Source: Lepus europaeus (lineage: Eukaryota > Chordata > Mammalia > Lagomorpha > Leporidae). Taken from it: a stretch of DNA of 64,000 nt. Positions 58,713 through 64,000 of this stretch are shown one piece after another. The notes under the pieces are model-generated. The model did no database searches. It was given only the letters and a program-made list of their open reading frames with translations, and was not told where the DNA came from. Position 1 is the first letter of the stretch. Each line of letters starts with the position of its first letter. The position numbers and the translations under genes are program-made. The stretch is from NCBI RefSeq assembly GCF_033115175.1, contig NC_084829.1, positions 15,760,496 to 15,824,495 on the forward strand, in the 5' to 3' direction.

Positions 58713-59657
58713 TTATTTATTCTTGGAATCCCAAATCCTTCTTCCTAATCTTATTAATGCCCCTTTTACCTCCTTGTTCCTCAGAGTGTAGATGAGGGGG
58801 TTCAGACTTGGGGTCACTACTGTGTAGAAAAGGGTGAGAAACTTGCCCCGTTCATGAGCATAATGATTCTTGGGTTGAAGGTAGACACCTGTGACAGTGC
58901 CATAAAAGAGGGAGACCACAAGAAGGTGGGAAGTGCAAGTGCCAAATGCCTTCTTCTGCCCTGAAGTTGACTTTATCCTCAGCACAGCCCTGGTGATGGC
59001 ACCATAAGAGGAAAGGATGATGATCAAGGGCACCACCAGGAGAATAGCACTAGCTATGGACATCTGGATTTCATTGTAGGTTGTGTCTGTACTGGACAAC
59101 TGAATAAGTGCCGGCACTTCACACACAATGTCATCTACAATCCGGTGGGAACAGAAGGGCAACTGGAGTGTGGCAGGGGCCTGGATCAGAGACTGGAGCA
59201 GGCCAGTCCCCCATGCCAAGAGAGCCAGTTGCAGACAAACCCTTGAGTGCATGACAGTGGTATACTGCAGTGGGTGACACACTGCGACATAGCGGTCCAC
59301 AGCCATAATGACAAGAAGAACGCATTCAGTGGCCCCAAGCCACATGAAGACATAGAGTTGAATGGCACAGCCAGTATAGCTGATAGTTTTCTCTGGACCC
59401 CAGAAATTAATCAACATTTGTGGAACACAGCTGCTGGTGAAGCAGAGATCTAGCACAGAAAGATTGGAAAGAAAGAAATACATAGGGATATGGAGCTTGG
59501 GATCCTTCATGGAGACAAGGACTATCACTATATTTCCTGCAATGGTCAAGCAGTAAAAAATCAAAATAATCCCAAAAAGTGTCTTCTCTAAATATGGCTT
59601 GTCAGAGAAGCCCAGGAGAATGAAATCACCGTGGCTGTCATTGCAGACTGTGGTCAT
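58713..59657 (-). CDS. Olfactory receptor, family 2-like
   Basis: An intact 314-residue odorant GPCR on the minus strand, start ATG at 59655-59657, stop at 58713-58715. An N-glycosylation site (Asn-Asp-Ser) is near residue 6. TM1 has 'GNIVIVLVS', TM2 'LHIPMYFFLSNLSVLD', the end of TM3 'MAVDRYVAVCHPLQY', TM6 'KAFGTCTSHLLVV' and TM7 'PSLNPLIYTLRNKEV'. 'GPEKTISYTGCAIQLYVF' and 'FLTLFYTVVTPSLNP' are typical of family 2. It is clearly related to the OR at 44345 but not a recent duplicate. All structural landmarks are present, so it is probably functional. I leave the subfamily open. Confidence 0.96.
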   Translation of the reverse strand: MTTVCNDSHGDFILLGFSDKPYLEKTLFGIILIFYCLTIAGNIVIVLVSMKDPKLHIPMYFFLSNLSVLDLCFTSSCVPQMLINFWGPEKTISYTGCAIQLYVFMWLGATECVLLVIMAVDRYVAVCHPLQYTTVMHSRVCLQLALLAWGTGLLQSLIQAPATLQLPFCSHRIVDDIVCEVPALIQLSSTDTTYNEIQMSIASAILLVVPLIIILSSYGAITRAVLRIKSTSGQKKAFGTCTSHLLVVSLFYGTVTGVYLQPKNHYAHERGKFLTLFYTVVTPSLNPLIYTLRNKEVKGALIRLGRRIWDSKNK

Positions 59658-59720
59658 AGCCTCTGAGACAATTACCTCTTTAGGGAATGGTTCAAAAGTA
59701 GTTATTCAAAAGCCTGTGAT

Positions 59721-59760
59721 GGTTCCTACAGGGAAGGAAGAAGAAAAAGAAACTGCTTTG
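59721..59760 (-). promoter_or_regulatory. Likely splice acceptor of the minus-strand OR exon
   Basis: On the minus strand, a long pyrimidine run ends 'cttccttccctgtag' with AG at 59727-59726. That leaves a 68-base leader before the ATG. A strong acceptor by eye, in the expected place for an OR coding exon. Confidence 0.65.
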
Positions 59761-60331
59761 ATTCTTTTTAATTCAAGGTTGTGAGATTTTTACCACTCTA
59801 TTTTGGGAATGAAATATAACATTTAGTGAAAATTTTCTCATGCTGTCACATTTAATCCCTCTAAGAACATATAATTTCTCCCCATTTTATATTAAAATTT
59901 ACTTTTAATCTTTGATATCTATTACTCATTCTTTCACTTCTCCATTTTCTCATATTTTGTATGTGATTACAATTCTGCATTTTACGTTATGTAAAATATG
60001 TGTTGAGCACTTGTAGGAAAGATTAGCTTCACTAAATATTAGGAGATAAAGTCCATCTTTGCTCTCAACTAATGTAAATTTCCCTTTTTACTCCATAATA
60101 CTGTTTAATGTACATTATCTTTATTTCTTTTTTCTCTCTTATTTCTGTGTATCTTTGTATCTCAATGTATCAGATTTTTTTCTCCCATGTTTCCCCTTCT
60201 CTTTTCAATCTCGTCTATCCCTCAACTTTTTTCTTTTTTTCATTTAGTCTCCTTTTCGTCCTCTCCAATCATCCTTTCCATTTTCTTTCTTGATATCTGA
60301 GCTTAATTCTCCCTGTCACATTTAGATTTTG
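59761..60331. other. Unrecognised AT-rich sequence upstream of the OR
   Basis: A possible MIR fragment near 59845-59890 ('catttaatccctctaagaac', 'ccccattttat') is too short to call firmly. T-rich stretches lie at 60120-60290. Confidence 0.35.
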
Positions 60332-60650
60332 GCCAGCGCCACTGCTCACTTGGCTAATCCTCTGCCTGCGGTGCCAGCACCCCAGGTTCTAGTCCCGGTT
60401 GGGGCGCCGGATTCTGTCCCAGTTGCTCCTCTTCCAGTCCAGCTCTCTGCTATGGCCCGGGAAGGCAGTGGAGGATGGCCCAAGTGCTTGGTCCCTGCAC
60501 CCGCATGGGAGACCAGGAGGAAGTACCTGGCTCCTGGCTTCAGATCGGCACAGCGCGCCAGCTGTAGCAGCCATTTGGGGGGTGAACCGACGGAAGGAAG
60601 ACCTTTCTCTCTCTCTCTCTCTCTCTCATTGTCTAACTCTGCCTGTCAAA
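60332..60650 (+). mobile_element. C-repeat SINE, full length
   Basis: A plus-strand copy from 'ggccagcgccactgctcact' to 'ctgcctgtcaaa', with its A tail replaced by a (GAA)n run. The target duplication is unclear because an L1 tail follows closely. Confidence 0.93.
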
Positions 60651-60707
60651 AGAAGAAGAAGAAGAAGAAGAAGAAGAAGAAGAAGAAGAAGAAGAAGAAG
60701 AAGAAGA
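60651..60707. repeat. (GAA)n microsatellite, 19 units
   Basis: A pure AGA/GAA run in the tail of the C repeat. Confidence 0.97.
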
Positions 60708-60724
60708 TTTTAAGAAGGTGAAGA

Positions 60725-60832
60725 TGATGGGAGGGGTGTGGGTGGGAGGGAAGTTATGGGGGGGAAAAGCCATTGTAATCCATAAACTGTACTTTGGAAA
60801 ATTATATTTACTAAATAAAAGTTTAAAAAAAA
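60725..60832 (+). mobile_element. L1 3' tail, heavily 5'-truncated
   Basis: About 105 bp: 'gatgggaggggtgtgggtgg', 'gtactttggaaaattatatt', then an AT-rich tail. Confidence 0.9.
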
Positions 60833-61330
60833 TCAAGTACAAATGAGAAAAAAAAAGAATGTGAAGATGAACGTTGCAGAAGAGGGACAAGTTGAGAATT
60901 TGGGGATCATCACTCAACACTGTATGGATCCAATATCTTGCATTTGAAATATCGCTTAAACACTGAACTAAAAAAAAATAGAAAAAAAAAGATTATGGTG
61001 TACTGCTTGAGCATATTGAAATTCAGGATTTGTAGATTCTAGACCTCACTATGCCATTAATTAGCAAGCCTACTTTGACTTAGAACTGTTAGGTCAGATG
61101 ATGTTTACAAACTATCAATCCTTTACAATGATTCTGTAATTTTAGCTCTTCCTTTCCATAATCCTTGAAATTAAAAAATAAATTGGAAGAATGTATTCTC
61201 ATTTGATCATTTTTCAGATAGTTCAAAAACAAATTTAAAAAACTTTACACTCAGTCTCTAACATAGTTTCTTATAATATTAATGAGCAGTAGCATGATGG
61301 CTTCATTTTCCTAATTTCTCTATTCCTCCA
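60833..61330. other. Unrecognised spacer
   Basis: Nothing recognised; A-rich patches near 60970-60990. Confidence 0.4.
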
Positions 61331-64000
61331 TTTTTTTTTAAACTTTTTTTTATTAAACTTTTATTTAATGAATATAAATTTCCAAAGTGTAGCTTGTGGG
61401 TTACAATGGCTTCCCCCCTCCCATAACTTCCCTCCCGCCCGCAACCCTCCCCCCTCCCGCTCCCTTTCCCCTTCCATTCATGTAAAGATTCATTTTCAAT
61501 TCTCTTTGTATACAGAAGATCAATTTAGTATATATTAGGTAAAGGTTTCAACATTTTGCCCATATAGCAACATCGAGTGAAAAAACTACCATTGGATTAC
61601 TAATTATAGCATTAAATAGCAATGTACAGCACATTAAAGACAGAGATCCTACATAATTTTTTTTTCAAAATAATTAATTTTCTATGCCATTTCCATTTTA
61701 ACACCAGGTTGTTTTTTTTTTTTCATTTCCAATTCTCTTTATATACAGAAGATCACTTCAGTATATAATTAGCAAAGACCTCATCAGTCTGCGCCCACAC
61801 AGAAACGCAAAGTATAAAAATACTGTTTCAGTACCAGTCATAGCATCACTTGGCTTTAGACGACACATTAGGGACAGATCCCGCATGGGGTGTAAGTACA
61901 CAGTGACTCCTGTTGCTGACTTAACAATTTGACACTCCTGTTCATGGCGTCAGTAATCTCCCTAGGCTCTAGTCATGAGTTGCCAGGGCTATGGAAGCCT
62001 TTAGAGTTCGCTGACTTTGGTCTTATTCAGATAGGGTCATAGTCAAAGTGGAGGTTCTCTCCTCCCTTCGGAGAAGGGTATCTCCTTCTTTGATGGCCCC
62101 GTTCTTTCCACTGGGATCTCACTCACAGAGATCATTCATTTAGGTCTTTTTTTTTTTCCCATGATATCTTGGCTTTCCATGCCTGCTATACTCTCATGGG
62201 CTCTTCAGCCAGATCTGAATGCCTTGAGGGCTGATTCTGAGGCCGGAGTGTTGTTTAGGACATCTGCCATCCTATGAGTCTGCTGTGTATCCCACTTCCC
62301 ATGTTGGATCTTTCTCTCCCTTTTTGATTCTATCAGTTAGTATTAGCAGATACTTGTCTTGTTTGTGTGATCTCTTTGACTCTTAGACCTATCAGAGCTA
62401 TCAATTGTGAGCTGAAATTGATCACTTGGACTAGTGCGATGGCATTGGTACATGCCATCTTGATGGAATTGTGTTGGAATCCCCTGCACATTTCTAACTC
62501 CACCATTTGCGGCCAGTCCGATTGAGCATGTTCCAAATTGTTCATCTCCTCCCTCTCTTTTTCCACTCTTAGATTTAACAGGGATCACTTTTCAGTTAAA
62601 ATTTAAACACCTGAGAATAATTGTGTGTTAATTACTGAGTTCAACCAATAGTACTAGAACAACAACAACAACAACAAATACTAAAAAGGATAAAGTATTA
62701 CATTGTACATCTAAAGTCAGGACAGGAGCTGATCAGTTCATTGTTGCTTATAGTGTCCATTTCACTTAACAGGTTTCCTCTTTGGCGCTCAGTTGTCATC
62801 GATCAGGGAAAACAAATGATATTTTTCTCTTTGGGACTGGCTTAATTCACTCAGCATGATGTTTTCCAGATTGCTCCATCTTGTTGCAAATGACTGGGTT
62901 TCGTTGTTTCTTACTGCTGTATAGTATTCTATGGAGTACATGTCCCATAATTTCTTTATCCAGTCTACTGTTGATGGGCATTTGGGTTGGTTCCAGGTCT
63001 TAGCTATTGTGAATTGAGCTGCAATAAACATTAATGTGCAGATGGCTTTTTTATTTGTCAAATTAAATTCCTTTGGGTAAATTCCAAGGAGTGGGATGGC
63101 TGGGTTGTATGGTAGGGTTATGTTCAGGTTTCTGAGGAATCTCCAGACAGACTTCCATAGTGGCTTAACCAGTTTGCATTCCCACCAACAGTGGGTTAGT
63201 GTCCCTTTTTCCCCACATCCTCTCCAGCATCTGTTGTTGGTAGATTTCTGAATGTGAGCTATTCTCACCGGGGTGAGATGGAACCTCATTGTGGTTTTGA
63301 TTTGCATTTCTCTGATTGCTAGTGATCTTGAACATTTTTTCATGTGTCTGTTGGCCATTTGGGTTTCCTCTTTCGAAAAATGTCTATTGAGGTCCTTGGC
63401 CCATTTCTTAAGTGGGTTGTTTGTTTTGTTGTTGTGGATTTTCTTGATTTCTTTGTAGATTCTGGTTATCAATCCTTTATCTGTAGTATAGTTTGCGAAT
63501 ATTTTTTCCCATTCTGTTGGTTGCCTCTTCACTTTCCTGACTGTTTCTTTTGAAGTACAGAAACTTCTCAATTTGATGCAATCCCAAATGTTAATTTTGG
63601 TTTTGACTGCCTTTGCTGTTGGAGTATTTTCCAGGAAGTCTTTGCCTGTGCCTATATCTTGCAGGGTTTCTCCAATGCTCTCTAATAATTTGATGGTTTC
63701 GGGTCGTAGATTTAAGTCTTTAATCCATGTTGAGTGAATTTTTGTGTAAGGTGATAGGTATGGGTCTTGCTTCAAGCTTCTGCATGTGGAAATCCAATTT
63801 TCCCAGCACCATTTATTGAATAGACTGTCCTTATTCCAGGGATTAGATTTGGATCTTTGGTCAAATATAAGTTGGCTGTAGATGTTTGGATTGATTTCTG
63901 GTGTTTCTATTCTGTTCCATTGGTCTATCCATCTGTTTCTGTACCAGTACCATGCTGTTTTGATAACAACTGCCCTGTAGTATGTCCTAAAATCAGGTAT
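61331..64000 (-). mobile_element. Young L1, minus strand, runs off right edge
   Basis: The 3' tail is at 61331-61360; the 3' UTR runs to 62788 and ORF2 continues to the window end. It is nearly identical to the 3' part of the L1 at 20681-26619: the ORF2 ends give the same protein, and the stretch after the ORF2 stop matches closely. A recent insertion. The 5' end and target duplication are outside or not determined. Confidence 0.96.
62789..64000 (-). CDS. L1 ORF2, C-terminal part (incomplete in window)
   Basis: Minus-strand frame with stop at 62789-62791, open to the right edge, so at least 403 codons. It covers the region after the RT catalytic site, with the Cys-rich motif '[19 protein letters not shown]' complete. 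The protein matches residues 872-1274 of the ORF2 at 21345-25169 wherever I compared it. No ATG is needed in the window, as the start lies beyond 64000. Integrity of the endonuclease and RT cannot be judged here. Confidence 0.93.
   Translation of the reverse strand: MPDFRTYYRAVVIKTAWYWYRNRWIDQWNRIETPEINPNIYSQLIFDQRSKSNPWNKDSLFNKWCWENWISTCRSLKQDPYLSPYTKIHSTWIKDLNLRPETIKLLESIGETLQDIGTGKDFLENTPTAKAVKTKINIWDCIKLRSFCTSKETVRKVKRQPTEWEKIFANYTTDKGLITRIYKEIKKIHNNKTNNPLKKWAKDLNRHFSKEETQMANRHMKKCSRSLAIREMQIKTTMRFHLTPVRIAHIQKSTNNRCWRGCGEKGTLTHCWWECKLVKPLWKSVWRFLRNLNITLPYNPAIPLLGIYPKEFNLTNKKAICTLMFIAAQFTIAKTWNQPKCPSTVDWIKKLWDMYSIEYYTAVRNNETQSFATRWSNLENIMLSELSQSQREKYHLFSLIDDN

Noticed and set aside
59247-59453. 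Plus-strand frame opposite the minus-strand OR
   Set aside because: Antisense shadow of a clear OR coding sequence.

Overview
The window is mammalian nuclear DNA, almost certainly from a lagomorph (rabbit or a close relative). The main evidence is the many copies of a tRNA-derived SINE with the ends and CT-rich tail of the lagomorph C repeat, together with a young L1 family whose 3' tail recurs throughout. There is no bacterial-type gene organisation. Species assignment is inference from repeat type.

Only two intact cellular genes are visible. Both are single-coding-exon olfactory receptors that look like family 2: one on the plus strand at 44345-45283 and one on the minus strand at 58713-59657. 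They lie tail to tail about 13 kb apart, and each has a good splice acceptor a short way upstream of its start codon, the usual arrangement for an OR coding exon preceded by a 5' UTR intron.

Most of the rest is layered retrotransposon sequence. Positions 1-2390 hold two degenerate minus-strand L1 5' regions in tandem. Positions 2391-8500 are mostly unrecognised sequence with three C repeats. From about 8500 to 20664 an old, nearly full-length L1 is split by a decayed class I endogenous retrovirus (11217-16238, both LTRs present) and by a C repeat. A young L1 with an intact 1274-residue ORF2 (20681-26619) sits next, flanked by a perfect 16-bp target duplication. A further old L1 (26636-30975) contains an internally deleted young L1 (27998-30560). 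Positions 31000-43500 are a patchwork of C repeats, old L1 pieces and unrecognised AT-rich DNA. Positions 45481-51700 carry L1 3' ends in both orientations, two long purine/pyrimidine microsatellites and older L1 pieces. The right edge (61331-64000) is the 3' end of a second young L1 on the minus strand; its ORF2 C-terminus is identical in protein sequence to that of the 20.7-26.6 kb copy.

The most unusual object is 51903-57059. It has an L1 5' UTR and ORF1, then about 2.7 kb of foreign sequence including a retroviral gag nucleocapsid-like stretch in place of ORF2, then an L1 3' end with an A-rich tail. A perfect 18-bp direct repeat encloses the whole unit. It may be a composite, ORF1-only retrotransposon that moved as one unit, or an L1 rearranged after insertion; the sequence alone cannot separate these.
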